A stretch of DNA of 64,000 nt from Morella rubra (GCA_003952965.2 CM025854.1:19514111-19578110); one strand, 5' to 3'; counted from the stretch's first letter, positions 21,926 to 34,767 are shown. Notes: generated from the letters alone by a model not told the origin. Program-made: numbers and translations.

Positions 21926-24201
21926 AATAGTTACTAGTAAAGGAAATCCACCAAATAGGATTTCGTAAGAATCTGGGAGTATTATATGTCATTCTCTTAC
22001 GATAGACTTTAATTGTAGTCACTAGATGGACTTTTTTCTCCTTGTCACCAAAAAGAAAAAAGTTTCATATATATATATATATATTGGAAAACAATTTTTG
22101 GTAGCAAGGTAACATAAATTAATCTTTTTTATTTTAGAAAATATATATGATATAGAAACAACTAATGAAATAGAAGGAATCAAGCTTGAAGTTTGAGATT
22201 TGGTTGACATGGGATATAGTATGTATTCTGTCCAAAGGGTTGCATAATTGTTTGGATAGAAGAAAAAAAAGACAAGGAAAAAACAAAAATTCACCATGAA
22301 TTTCAGCAGGTTCAGTAAAATGTGGGGCTTTAAACCCAAAGGAGACACCATTTCGTCAGTTTCCAGTTTCGGAAGCCTTCTAGTTTAGCTTACAATTCCT
22401 TCTCGACAACCAAAAGGGCATAAGAGCAACCGAGTGCCGCTTTCCATCCTCAAGTAACCTGTTAAACTGAGTCTATTCGTACGCACTACTATCGATAATG
22501 GTGAGAAATATTTATGCGTAATCGATTGTTCTGATCAATTGTTCGATCGACAAAAGCTTTCCGCATACCCTTTGATTGAGATTTACACATCACTTAGGAT
22601 CACAAATTCTCGATGCTTTCACAAAAACAATTGAGGAAAATATAGCAACTATGTGCCCGTTTCCAAGGCCTAAAAATTATACTTCCAGTTCCAAGGAGCT
22701 TTCCAGGGGCCATTTTAGGACCCAACAAGATTGACATTCACTTTTGTATCCCTTTTTCTACAAATGGAAACTTGAAGCTCCTCACTCAAAGCAAATCGCC
22801 ATTGTACAGACTCTGAGGAGGCCATGGGGTGGGGTTGAATTCCTAGCTAGCAGATGCCTCCTCTTGTTTTTCGTATGGTGGTGGGATAATTAATTATGGA
22901 TATCAGATCTAGCAGATCCGACCCTTCATGTGAAAATGTTCTTCAAGTTTACCGGCTATTGACAGAACTGGCCCTCTTTTGCGATAAGGCCATAACCCCA
23001 GCATTTTGTAGGCTTGTCTTGTTTTCTCACAGCCTGGTTGAGGGAATGGAACCAAATTGTTAGGAAAGAACGCACCACTTGATTGTTTCTAGGAGAAGTT
23101 CTAATTCCTTCGCTGCGAGACTCCATATTCACTGTTTTCCCTTCTACACAAGACTAATTACTCAAACATGCAAGACAGTCTAACAAAACCCAACAAAAAA
23201 AGGGGGTTACGGCACCAGAACACAGAAGCACACTGATACAAGGCAGTAAATGTCACACGTACAACTTGAAACCAGCAATATTAGAAAGATTCCACGCTGA
23301 AGCAACAGATGTTAAATGCTTTTAACGTCAATTGCTACACTCTGCACTAGCAATAAGATTGGCGTACTCCCTATTTTGTTGCATTATTGATTATATGATG
23401 GATGGTCCTAGCTAGCTAGTCTACAAGAGCTTGCTACAATTTTTGCAAACAATACATGTACAAGCACGTTTGGTACATTAAATGACTTCTCTTACACTTT
23501 CCTGCGATACTTTTCTGACCAACACTTTAGGGGACGATCATTATTCAACCTTCAGGCTTCAGGCATTTAATACGATCGCTTTAAGCTCAAAATTTTCAAA
23601 GGTTTTCTTCTGAGAATATGTATGCGCACACGCGTATCATTAAAGGATAGAAGTTTTCGTCCCAGAAGAAATTATTTTAATACAAACCTAACCCATACAC
23701 AAGCGACGGCCAGCTGACTGCAGGCGGGCTCATGCATCTACATTTGGTTATATGTGATTAAATACAGAATGCATGCATAAATGAAATGTTTCTTCATGAG
23801 TTTTTGTGAACACCCAAGTAAAACCCCAAAATGATTGCTTTGTGCATGCGCAAGTGGAGAACAACAAGAATTATGGCACGGATACAAAGATAGATAGACA
23901 TCACCAGAAGTATTGCACTTGAAAACAAAAGATGACCTCAGAGACTTGCCCCACCGTCTGATACAGATTGGAGCTGGGTGATGCAATTTGGTGTTTCCAA
24001 GTCTTATACCCTTCTGAATTGTACGTGTAGGTTTTTCATGATTGATGGTACCAGCTAGCTCATGAATCATAAAGATAGTGACAGACCTCTATTTTCTTCC
24101 TAAGCCCAGGCCAATGTACAGAACTCTAATTGGTATTTAGTACTTATATATGGGTTTTCTTTTGATATGATTTAAAGTGTACTTTATTAGTACATGCAAG
24201 T

Positions 24202-24206
<5 letters not shown>

Positions 24207-24235
<29 letters not shown>

Positions 24236-24240
24236 CGCTC
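24207..24240. repeat. (CT)n microsatellite
   Basis: A run of about 14 CT units ending CTCGCTCGCTC in the gene-poor spacer. Confidence 0.85.
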
Positions 24241-25264
24241 ATCTGAGATTACGCCAACACAGAGGAAAAGAAGACTCAGGGGACGAGTAAGACGTTTGAT
24301 AAGTTTCGAGTCATGCAACAACACACGTTAACTTAACCAATCAATTTAACGGAGAGATTATATTACTGCATATTATCGGCCAAGACTTTCAAATCATTTG
24401 CTTCCTCGTGTAAAGATCCAACTAATTATTATAATTGATACTTCTCGTCAAAATAGAAACTGCGATCAATCCGTTTTGTACCTCCACTTGGATATCATGA
24501 ATTTCTTAACCCGATACTCACTCTTTCAGCTTCATTTATTGAAGTACGTACTGTCTAAAAAGTTCCAACTGGAACCTATGTTCATATCTTAGATATGCTG
24601 GAATCAAATTTTTGTTTTAGTTTTAGTCCTCGTGAAGATCAACTCTTAGCTCCTCGGGTTACTCACGTTTAAGTTCCAGAAAGAAACCAATTCCCTCCGG
24701 CTAGATGAATAAACCTCTGCAGATTGTTGCAGATAATCACTAATATCCATGGTAGCGCGCATAAACAAGACAAAATGGATAGAAAGGAGTCAAAGGACGT
24801 TCATCAGTGGATGCAAAAGCCTTGCTCGATTGATTACAGCTTTTTCATTGAAGTCCCTATATATATGTATATCCAGCAAAATCTAGCTCCTTTGGTAATG
24901 TGAAATCAACTTCTTCTTTTTAGAAGATTCGTTCGCTTCTAGTACACGGTTATATATCCTTCGATATAATGGTTGCCGTACGTAGCCTAATTTCTTGTCG
25001 CAGGAGATCGATAGCGACCTCTCAAACATGCATCTTGCTCGTTGATATTTCAAAAATTACCCATGTTTTTTTCGAAAATCCATCACTTTGAAAATGTATC
25101 TTCAAATTAAGTTCAATGTGACCATTTCAATGCCTTGCGCTACGGTAACACGTATTCGTTAAGGTCAATAAGATAACCCTGCAGGGTAAGTACCAAGGCC
25201 ATATAAAATGTTTCCATTTATAGTCGACTTCTGTTGCCTTTCCATTGTTAACTTACTTAGATAT

Positions 25265-25443
25265 TGTTCGGTAAAAAAAAAATTTCAGGATTTTTTTGAA
25301 TCCTCACAATACAAAAAATCCTACAACCAAACATCATTTTTAACACCACATAAAAATAACTACAACACGCATACCAATAAAGTTAACATTACCTAAAAAT
25401 TCTCAAAACACAAAAAATTCTCAAAATTTACTATAACCGAACG
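25265..25443. mobile_element. MITE with about 34-bp imperfect inverted repeats
   Basis: The left TTGTTCGGTAAAAAAAAAAT and the reverse complement of the right end (TCGTTCGGTTATAGTAAATT) match imperfectly, both followed by CAGGATTTTTTTG or GAGAATTTTTTG. It shares the 'GTTCGGT/GTTTGG' terminal style with the other elements of this window. Non-coding. Confidence 0.6.
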
Positions 25444-26572
25444 ATCTTCTTAATTTTCATGTGTCACAACGTGTCCCAAACAAATTTGTTATTTGCCCTG
25501 GTTTTGCAAGTAATTTCAACACCTCAAAGATGGTACTTAATTTTCTTGGTCCGGTAAAAAGATGATGAGGGAGCTGGTATCCTTAGTCTCAGATGGGATT
25601 GGCATCTGAGACCAATCACAACAAAAATGTCTCCACTTTTTTTTTTTAAATCTTATACGAGTTACAGCTCAGCAGCCTTCATTTCTCCTTTTTTTTTTTT
25701 TTGATGAAATGAACTTTCAATTTAAAAAGAAGAAGGATCGAGAATAGGAGGTTCTCCCAATTGCATAGCTGTCATCTCTTTCATTTTGATTGCACTAAAA
25801 TCATAAGCAAATTATATATAATTAAGAGATAATATACTTACACTCTCTAATTTATAAAGGTATATACACTAATTTATGCTCAAAACTATTATTTTTGTCA
25901 TGTTACACCCATTAATTATTATTTTCAAATACTTTACATTCTCAATTTTTAACGCATGAAATGACAATTCTATTTTCATAATTCTTTTGAGAGTCATTTT
26001 TATAAGGATAAAATTATCTATTAAAAAGTTAAAAAATCAAATTTTATCTGTTAGAAGGTGTAATATGATAAAAATAAAAATTTGATATACAACCTATCAA
26101 GATTTTATAATTTGACAGTGAAATTTATATTTATATTTATAAATTATTAATATAATAAATTAATTTTCTCCGTGTGCTATAAGGTAAGTTCAGGAAAGGA
26201 ACCAACTTTTGCTCCCAGCTCCCAGAGACATAGAACCCAACATTGACCGTAACAGCAGCAAAAGTAATCATATCAAGAACGGGGAGGCATACCCAGAAAA
26301 AAATTAAGAATCTCCCAGGGTTTCAGTGCCTGTGGTGGTCAGCCATATGAAAAATAAATGGAGTGAGCTCTAGGGATGTGGCAGAGCCAGTAAAGGTTAC
26401 TAGGTGCAATTCCTGACCCTCGACTTCTAGACTATGCTTTGCCAGAAAACAAAGAAAATCTCAACCGTTGATCATTTGATTTTGGTGGGTCCACCCAAAC
26501 CCTGCAGACTGCTTTTCGACTCCTTTTTAAACCTTTCTGCGTCATTCGCCTTGAACATCTGCCCCAAATCAT

Positions 26573-26734
26573 TCTCTCTCTCTCTCTCTCTCGCTAGCTT
26601 CTTCTTTAAAGCTAGCTGCAAAATACCTATCATGAGGTTTTTCTTCCACCATCCAGCCCTTCTTCGTCTTCTAAAGCACTATATGTATCTGTAGTATGTT
26701 ACAACTTCTATTAGCCAGAACCACTTCAAGAACC

Positions 26735-26768
<34 letters not shown>

Positions 26769-26771
26769 ACC
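26573..26771 (+). promoter_or_regulatory. leader of the HECATE gene: CT tract and long C homopolymer
   Basis: A (CT)n tract near 26573-26593 is followed by about 30 consecutive C residues (about 26737-26765) that end six bases before the ATG at 26772. Both probably lie in the 5' leader. A C-run of this length so close to a start codon could affect translation or be length-polymorphic; it could also be a sequencing or assembly expansion. Confidence 0.55.
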
Positions 26772-27473
26772 ATGGACATCAACCATCACAATAAACTCAT
26801 GATAAACAACAGTTGGAATCTTCAACTGGCCACAGAAGAACCCATCCTCCATCCCCAACTCTCCTTTTGTTCCCTTTTGCCAAATTATCCTCTTCAAACC
26901 CATCAAGTACCATCTTCATCCAACCAGATTACTCTTACTGAGGCATTTGCTGATCAACACATTGGAAACCAAATGGAAGAAGACGAAGAGCCAGAAGAGG
27001 AGCTGGGAGCCATGAAGGAAATGATGTACCAGATCGCCGCGATGCAGCCTGTGGACATTGATCCAGCCACAATCCGGAAGCCAAAAAGGAGAAACGTTCG
27101 AATTAGCGATGATCCTCAAAGCGTGGCTGCGCGTCACAGGCGAGAAAGAATTAGCGAGAAAATCCGAATCCTCCAAAGACTTGTCCCCGGAGGCACAAAA
27201 ATGGACACAGCTTCTATGCTAGACGAAGCCATTCGCTATGTCAAGTTCTTGAAGAGACAAATCCGCTTACTAGAATCACCTCAGCAGTCACAAGGCATTG
27301 GAGCTAGTACGGGGCCGGCCTTACTCCCCCTGGAATGGCCTTTCACACCTAACAAGCCTCATGGCTCCTCCTCCTCCCCCAACATGGACCTTCCGGCTGC
27401 TGGACCTGGATTTGCCTATGGAGGCAACATGGGGGAAACCTTGGCCTTTAACCATGAGGTAATTAGCGATTAG
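26772..27473 (+). CDS. HEC3: HECATE3-like bHLH transcription factor, 233 aa
   Basis: Single exon of 233 residues. The bHLH domain (about residues 109-170) reads [40 protein letters not shown] and [15 protein letters not shown], preceded by [15 protein letters not shown]. The [15 protein letters not shown] ending matches HEC3 better than HEC1/2, which carry AANYLKFLRxQV. The H, E and R positions of the basic region that contact E-box DNA are present (RHRRER). HECATE proteins act in the nucleus, dimerise with SPATULA and direct gynoecium transmitting-tract and stigma development in Arabidopsis. An acidic stretch ([12 protein letters not shown]) precedes the domain, and the C-terminus is proline/glycine-rich. 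The gene is isolated between gene-poor spacers, typical of a developmentally regulated gene. Confidence 0.9.
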   Translation: MDINHHNKLMINNSWNLQLATEEPILHPQLSFCSLLPNYPLQTHQVPSSSNQITLTEAFADQHIGNQMEEDEEPEEELGAMKEMMYQIAAMQPVDIDPATIRKPKRRNVRISDDPQSVAARHRRERISEKIRILQRLVPGGTKMDTASMLDEAIRYVKFLKRQIRLLESPQQSQGIGASTGPALLPLEWPFTPNKPHGSSSSPNMDLPAAGPGFAYGGNMGETLAFNHEVISD

Positions 27474-30070
27474 TGGCTAATGATTGTCTACTAATTGTAA
27501 TACTAGGGGAGTTTGCATATATATTGGTGATCATCGTCAGGTTTGTGTAAAATAGTGATATTTTTGGGAGGGTCATGTGGAGCACAAGGCTGTTAGGATA
27601 TTGTTGACTAAAAAGGCTGTGGAACAATCATAACGGTTAGCTTGAGTTGCGTACAACCATATAGATATAATATAGAATAAGGCCTATGGAGTGTGAAAGT
27701 TGGCCGGAAAGTTTGTTTGGCTGACTCTCTTCCGGGAATAAAACAGTGACGTTAGAGTACTACCTTGTTGAATATTAATTTAGACCCTCTTCTCTCTCTA
27801 TATATCCATACACACACACACACACGAACATATGCATCTATTTTATCTTTGCATACATGGTTGTTTGTCATTGCACGTATATGAATTCATGGGTATGTGA
27901 ATTGTGATTATAACATATATGAATGCGTGGTGTAGGCTTAATCCTATAATGCATGTGCACACGTGTTTGTTTTGGCTTATAATGAACGTACGAATGACCG
28001 TATGAGATAGAAATCGCACGGGGAGATGTAGTACACACCCATCAAAATGATTGTTCCGGTGTGTTAATGTGTAGTTAGAGGAGACTCAATAAACACAGGG
28101 CTTAAAGTGAAAAACCCTAGGCGCTCTCATGGTCATGGGGAAAGCTAACTAACTAGACAACTTTTGTGTCTTTATTTGAAGCAAGATTGCAGATTTAGGT
28201 TACGATGTAAGTGTTTGTTTAATTCGGGCACACAGCTAGCTAGTTATTAGCGGACCTCGTCTGGTATACTCTCTCTCTCTCCCGACCAGTGAATTCACCA
28301 AAAACCACATTAAAGTCGTTTCTGCAGTCATGTCAGGTAATTCCGATCTAGGTTGCATGAACCTCGTTTGTCTGATCTATTTCCTTTCGTGTTTATGTCA
28401 AGGTATATTTATTTTTTTCTTTGCTTTGGGGAGAGAGAGAAGGGGGGGGGGGTGTTAGAGAAATGGTTTGAGGAAGATCAATAAATATATTATGGAACAG
28501 ACGACATTACTCCTGCCATTCCCAACCTCATTCAAAACCCATCTGATCGAGTCCTATATATACTCCTATTATATCCAACTCCAACTTCTAATTTCAACGC
28601 ACAAACTTATTGGCACACACAGGGTTCAAGGCCCGAATACAGTACTGATCGGCAATTAATCGTACTGGACATTCAAGCATTAATACATAAACGTCTCTTG
28701 ATTCATTCAACTCACATGCCCAAGCATCTTTCAGCCTTCAAACACTAACACGCCATTGTGCACACGCAACATGTATATGCATCTTCCAGCTACCTCATAT
28801 ATATATATATAAGAACTTAATTCGCATCTTCTAGAATATTTCTCTGGGCTGAAGCCATTGAAGAGTAGAATGGATGTTTTATAACACGCCATTGGTACCG
28901 CGGTGTGCGAATAGTGATGCATACTCACTTGGCCAATGGGCTGCTTCTTCTTTAAGAGAAGGATGCTTTCCCGAGTTTAATGGCCATCGCTTTCGGCTTC
29001 CGTGGGTTTATGAGGGCTGTGACACTCCTTGATTGTATGGGTTTTTTGTGGACTGTACTGACGTTTTTTTGTTTTAATGCTAGTTACCGGCTTTGGACGG
29101 GTTATTCAAAAGAAAAAAGTATATTTATACCCTCTATATTCACTTCTTTGTTATTAATAGACGAGTATGTGTACTAATTCAAAAGGATTACAAGATATAC
29201 AACGACAAAGGGCAAAACAAGCATTAGAAGAGCTTAAACCCTAATGGACATTTCACTTACTGATCCCCCGTGCGACAAGAGTGCTCTAAACTGATGACCT
29301 ACTAATTCCCTTAGACAAGTGAGTGAAAGCTTTAACTAAACCCTAGAGCTATATCCTTAATTCACATCCGGAAGGGATAGGTCATAGGTATAGAGCTAGC
29401 TTCTACTCTTCTAGACTATATTCTTCACATGACATCCGGATAGGCAAGGAAACTAGTTTAAAACAACCAAGGCAAGACCTTTCTCTTTTCCCTTTTCATT
29501 TGTTAAATAGATATCAACAAAACTTATTTAAAAGAATCACCAGCTCAATTTTCATGATTCAACTTAGAGACAATTAGCTCCTTATACATGTATATATCTA
29601 CTAAAAGTAAGACATTGACTTACGTGAAACAAAATTCAATCCAAAAAATAGATCTAGCACCACCCAAGAGCTTGAGATAAAAGCTATTTGCTGGCCGAAA
29701 ATCATTTATCCACCTTAATACTTCGAAGATTTCGAACTAGAACCCCTAAATCTTAAAGGCTAGGGATTATCCTTCACGATGTTAGAAAAGCTCCAATCTT
29801 CCATACTGCAGGTCTCATCGCTGTCTCCCATCACAGGGTCTAAATGAAAGCGCGAATGAGCATGGTATAGTCTTCTGTCAAATTAGGATAGAAGTGTATG
29901 TAAACTTCTAAACTATATATTGAAACATAAAAGATATATCCATGAACGATCGAGTAATTTAATCAGAAATAAATTAGAATTTTAAGCATTAATTATAATA
30001 GTTCCAACGGCTTCTTTAGTTTAATTATATTTCTCTCTCTTTGTAATCTCCCAAGTTCTTTTTTCTGGTA

Positions 30071-30425
30071 TCTCTGCACTTGGTGATAATTGATCATGTC
30101 TACTCTCCGAGATGATGTAATAGACGCCTTATGACGTGCTTGAAAAATGGGTTGTTTAGCTATATACAGAACAAGATTTGATTGATAGAAAATATCTCAT
30201 CGAAGAAAAAACAAATGAAAAAGAAATTTCTTGTGGAAGCCATTGACAGCTGGTGATAATTGATGTGTACGGCCTCAGAAATGGTTCTGTAGATGCTGCA
30301 GTCATGATTTATTTTTTACGTGGGCTGTTCAACTAAAAAAAGAACAATATGCCTGACTGAAAATTTGAAAGAACGATGCCACAGGTAAAAAGGCAAACGA
30401 GAAAGTAATTTCTTGTGGAAGTCTT
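30071..30425 (+). repeat. degenerate two-unit tandem repeat, about 170 bp each
   Basis: GGTGATAATTGAT, 'TAGATGC/TAGACGC', ACGTG, 'GGGTTGTT/GGGCTGTT', 'ACAGAACAAGA/AAAGAACAATA' and AATTTCTTGTGGAAG occur in the same order in two adjacent units starting near 30081 and 30251. The units have diverged considerably, so the duplication is old. No coding role seen. Confidence 0.6.
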
Positions 30426-31429
30426 TTCTCTCGTTTATTTCTTTCGGGATGGTGGGGGAGGATAGGAAGTCATTTGTCAGACGTTGTATCACGTAGGACG
30501 TACGTTGAAACCTGCAACTAAGAAATTCACACATTTCCTTACAAGATCAAATACAGCCAAGCGAATGTCCGGAGATAAAGAACATGGTTGTTCTCTTTAT
30601 TTTTTTCCTACTTCCGCTGTATAATAAGACGAGCAAACAATGCGGAATTGCTGCAGGGAAATATGGAGAATCATCTATTCCATTAAGTCATTGCTTTGGC
30701 AAACCCTGATAAGCTCCCCGGTCGACCGGCCCTCTTGAGCTCTTTAGCGCATAAGCGCCGCCGTTTAAGATTACGTCACCCAACTTACTTGTGGGTTCAC
30801 CTGTAAATTATGGTTTGAGAAGTCAGTCAGACAGTGCAACTTTTTGAAAACCTCACATCATAAGACTTCCATACATACGGCACCTAGAAAACGAGAAAGT
30901 GCATGCACAGTACTTATATATCCAGACGGGATTGTGCAAATTAAATTATTCAAAACCTCACTAATTACAAAATGAGTGCCTACTTACATTGTGCAGTACT
31001 TCAGGCAGCTGACACCATTATTACCTTTATCATCGGCCATAATCATCATACATCTTCACAAACTCCCAAAATTATAACATATGAAAAGTTATGGCTAGCC
31101 ACGTATCCCGTTACAGGGATAGCTCGGCCATCTGTCTAGAAATGAGCTTTCTCATTGAAATGCACTTTTCCTTTTTTTTTTTTTTTTTTTTTTTTTTCTC
31201 ATGATTTGATTTTGGTTGTATAGCTTTAATTGCAGAGTACGTGTTTTCACAAATATTCGATGAAGCTCTACCTTGAGGCTTGGGGTTCATGAGCCCTCAC
31301 GGTCACGGCCCACTTCAACGTGGGCCTCAGGTTGTAACGGGTTTTGAGTCCAGGTGCGGCCTCTTTTTTTTGTTTTTTTTTAGCATAATAACCAATCTCA
31401 TTACTATAAGCGAAAATACAAACTAAAGA

Positions 31430-31998
31430 ACTACAAGTCATGGAAGATCAAAACCTGTATACACCCATGGGTAATCCTACAAAAGCTCATGAGAAGGGGA
31501 TAAGCATCTCTCAAAAGATGAGGAAGCAGTCCAACGAGCAAGATACTAAAGAAAATTCGCACTTCACGGGAAAAAACCACCTTATAAGCTTGCAAAGAGT
31601 CTAACAAAAACCGAGTGTTGCAAATATCGATTAAAATAAGCCAAGGGCAAGGGGCCCCAAAACTCTTCAACGCATGCATCAATCACAACAGGGGAGTCGT
31701 CTTCTAAAATGACCACAGACAGACCCAAGTCGACAGTAGTTTGCAACCCAAAAACTGAACCTTTGGCTTCACCAACCACCAGATCAGTATAATCTCTCCG
31801 AGTAATTGTGATACACCAAATCCCATATGGAGTGGGAGAAGAGAATGAATGAGATATTGGCTTTATAAGGGACAAGTTCCACATTGGGACCATACTAGGT
31901 TGAACTAGGCTTTATAGTGATCCAAGGAGTTTTAAGAGCAATCTTGACTAACTTTTTGAAGTCAAAGTACAGATGTAGCTAATACTTTCCTTAGGTTG
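31430..31998 (-). mobile_element. retroelement fossil: LTR-like repeat plus RNase H-like remnant
   Basis: On the minus strand the segment 31998-31795 matches the LTR-like repeat at 8139-8345 (GTAACAACCTAAGGAAAG, CCAATGTGGAACTTG, CTCCCACTCCATATGGG). Directly downstream on that strand is a remnant of a plant RNase H domain (VVGEAKGSVFGLQTTVDLGL, then SVVILEDDSPVVIDACVEE). The order suggests both belong to one element, or that a gene fragment was picked up by it. It is broken and clearly old; only one terminal repeat was identified, so no age estimate is possible. Confidence 0.45.
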
Positions 31999-33657
31999 TT
32001 ACGGTAGCAAACTGAACAGCATCCTGAGGAGACATCCTCAAGGGAGAGACTAAGCAGAGCTGAGGGCTGAAAGATGCTTGCCTCCTTTTTTTTTTAATTA
32101 TAATAACAGCTTTCATTAATAATATCAAGGAAGTTTAAAAACCTCAGGAACACGCTCAAAAGGGCGAACTAGACACTCCGATGAGTCGACAGGCCAATGA
32201 GCAGGGTGACCAACAGGTCGTACGTGTTGCTTTTGGATGATGATTTAATGGAATTAATCATTTTAAAGTATGAATCTTGCTTGCTTTTTCTATCCCTCTT
32301 TTACAAGTTACCATGTCCTTCACGCATGAGATCCTGCTCTACGCACTAAATTTTAGGAGAAATTGTCATCGCAGATTAAATGACCAGTTTTGTATGACCT
32401 GACATATCACGTATGTACGTGAATCTATAAGCTTGATAACAACCCAATTGGCCGATTATAGTATAGCAAATCCATCCAAAGATGCCAATTCTTATGGAAT
32501 TACGTACCAAGTTACGCCAAGCCAGCTGCAATATTCCAAATGTTTTGGTTTCCAAACAGCAAAAGTTGGAGACAACGAACCGGTCAAATTGTCACGAGCA
32601 AATTGCAATGAACCGGTCAAAATGGGCTAATATTGTAAGCATTCACGATCGAGCTTTTTCCATTGATGCCGGGATGCAGAGGAAACAAGTGGTGCGAGTT
32701 CTAATCTTCATTTATGTTTCTGAAACTCTATTCATATCACAATGGATAAAAGAAAGTAATTTGATCAAGTAGGAATACTGCAGGTTAAAGACAGAGTTAG
32801 TCGATGCTGATTGACGCTCGTTGGTAATCAAGTTGGTTAGGAAATTAAATAAACATTTGAAAATTAAGGAAGTGGTTCTTCATGAAGTAGAGACTCTTCA
32901 TGAGATCATTCGTTTTTTTTCCACTGGAGCTCTAAGTTTTACAATGGAATTTGGTAATCCCTGCTTGACCTTTCTATTAATCCATAAAATGCATGCATAT
33001 GGTTTGCGCACTAGTGCTACTGTGAATTCTATTAATCTCTCAGAGGTAATCATCCTGCGACACGTATGGACAATATCTTTTATTAGCTAGTGATCACTAA
33101 ACACCTATACAGCTCAGAAGAGGAAAAGTAAAAACAAAACCCAAAAACGAAAAGACGAAGTAGCTATATATTTCATTTTCAAAATGGGGAGAAAATTAAG
33201 GCTGCAGCTAGGGTTTCGGGAACAAAAGAATCAACTTCCTAGCTCGAAGCGTTACATTAAAGAGACCTTTTTTGAAGAAGTCGAGGCGTCTTCCTCGCCT
33301 TAACCCTTAACAGATAGATGGAATAAAGAACAGCATGCATGACTCTGTGGCATAATCCAATAGGCTTTGAATGCGCATGCGCTGGACCCTTTGACTGGTG
33401 CCTCCAAAAAAGAAGGGAGAACGACAAGATGAGGAGCGCGCCCAGAAGATTATATTAAATAAAGACTCAATACTTTTTTTTTTCAATTCTTTCACGAAGT
33501 AATTACGTCTCCGGTTTTGAGAAAGAATCGAGAGTAATTTATGTTTGACCTTTCCACTTATCTATGCAGGGCATTAATCCGTTGCCAATTCTCCGAGAAC
33601 CCTTCATTAATTCTGCAGGTGGTCGTGGAAAGTTATCCGCCTATACATACTGCACTG

Positions 33658-33667
33658 TATATAAATA
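33658..33667 (+). promoter_or_regulatory. TATA box of the glycine-rich protein gene
   Basis: TATATAAATA lies 82-91 bases upstream of the ATG at 33749, consistent with a leader of about 60 bases. Confidence 0.55.
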
Positions 33668-33748
33668 ACCAGCCATATCTCTGTTGTGGCAACACCCGCA
33701 AAAATCTGTCGGTTAGTGCTAACGAAGAGGGTATACATAATATTAAGA

Positions 33749-34000
33749 ATGGGCGGCAAAGGTGGTGGAGGTGGCGGAGGTGGTGGAGGAAAAGTTGGCG
33801 GTGGAGGTGGAAGTGGCCGTAGCAGTGGTGGAGTAGGTGGAAATGGGGGTGGCAGTAGCTCCTCAAAGGGCGGCGGTAACAGTGGCATGATGGTTGCTCC
33901 TGGTAGTGGAGGAGGGGCATACATCTCTAGGGACACTTTCGAGAGCAACCCGCAAGGCTATTTTTCTGGCCTGCATTCTGGTGAAAAGGGAAATAAGTAG
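33749..34000 (+). CDS. small glycine-rich protein, 83 aa
   Basis: Opens with MGGKGG followed by a glycine run, then SSSSKGGGNSGMMVAPGSGG and AYISRDTFESNPQGYFSGLH. I recognise the ending (a 'YISR.FE.NPQGYF..LH' block) from small uncharacterised plant glycine-rich proteins; no biochemical role is known to me. There is no signal peptide or membrane segment. The ATG at 33749 is preferred because the family starts MGGKGG and a TATA box sits at the right distance. A broken paralogue lies 560 bases downstream in opposite orientation. Confidence 0.7.
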   Translation: MGGKGGGGGGGGGGKVGGGGGSGRSSGGVGGNGGGSSSSKGGGNSGMMVAPGSGGGAYISRDTFESNPQGYFSGLHSGEKGNK

Positions 34001-34559
34001 ACGCAAAATGTTTTGAGGATATTAATAGGGAATGATGTTTTACTTCATGGATAATGTGATGGAATAAATTTGAAGTATTATTTATCCTGCTTGCTGCGTT
34101 TGTTTTCTCCGGCCTCCTTTTGTACACTGCTTACGAACTTAATTCGCTACTGATCACTCGTATACCCACCTAGCGTTCTCGTATGATATATATTTTTTTT
34201 CAAATCGTTTGACCAAACAGAAATTGGTAATGCATCCGACAATAAAATTCTGAAGTACGTTCCTCCGTAAAAAGGCATAAGCTTACCTCAGAAGAACATA
34301 TGGCAGAAGTTTGTTCCAGACGCTAACGTTGGACGTAATTTGAAGCCTAATCATATGTTACTTAATGTGTCATGATTCTACAGTAACATGTTCCTAGTAT
34401 GCATATTAGCTAGTCTCTATGTACTGTATGAAGCTTAGAAAACCTTTTCATAGGGTATAAACCCACTGCCTACTTTCTACCAGCTTGTCATCCGTTACGC
34501 ATTTCACTTGGGAATGTGACCTCCCAAAAATACTAGTCAATTACATCAACGACTTGGCT

Positions 34560-34767
34560 CTATTTGTTTCCCTTGCCACTTCCATGCAGGCTAGCAAAAT
34601 AACCTTGGGGATTGCTCTCGAAAGTGCCCCTAGAGATGTGCGACCCCCCTCCACTGCCAGGAGCGATCATCATGCCACCGTTGCTAATTGCTACTGACCT
34701 TTGAGGAGCTACTGCATGCCACCAGCCTTGCCATGCTACGACCACCAGCTCCTCCCTTGCCGCCCAT
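34560..34767 (-). pseudogene. broken inverted paralogue of the glycine-rich protein gene
   Basis: On the minus strand MGGKGGAGG opens at 34767, and the family ending (NGGMMIAPGSGGG, ISRGTFESNPQGYFASLHG) is present down to the stop at 34560, but the two parts lie in different frames: the first frame reaches a TAG after SSSSKVSSN. Much of the glycine run of the intact gene is missing. It converges on the intact copy at 33749-34000. An unrecognised intron between the two parts could also explain the shift, but no clear splice pair is visible. Confidence 0.65.

Larger units (their letters stand above)
19078..26433. other. 7.3-kb gene-poor spacer
   Basis: No gene recognised on either strand. It holds several inverted-repeat elements (19898-20107, 21690-21925, 25265-25443), a repeat rich in CCCCCAA/TTGAGGGG (19525-19745), and AT and CT microsatellites. 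Open frames are short and unconvincing; I looked for tRNA and common plant miRNA sequences by eye and saw none. Confidence 0.5.
27474..33640. other. 6.2-kb gene-poor spacer
   Basis: No convincing gene. Contents recognised: AC, CT and AT microsatellites near 27.8, 28.3 and 28.8 kb, a degenerate tandem repeat (30071-30425), a poly-T run (about 31171-31198) and a retroelement fossil on the minus strand (about 31430-31998). Other open frames, for example near 28.98-29.17, 32.4-32.8 and 32.8-33.1 kb, resemble nothing known. Confidence 0.45.

Noticed and set aside
23738-24070. 110-codon minus-strand frame in the gene-poor spacer
   Set aside because: No family resemblance, no splice partners or promoter signals; probably chance.
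33607-33948. Long proline-rich minus-strand frames opposite the glycine-rich gene
   Set aside because: They are the antisense of GGN codons (CC-rich) and have no independent support.
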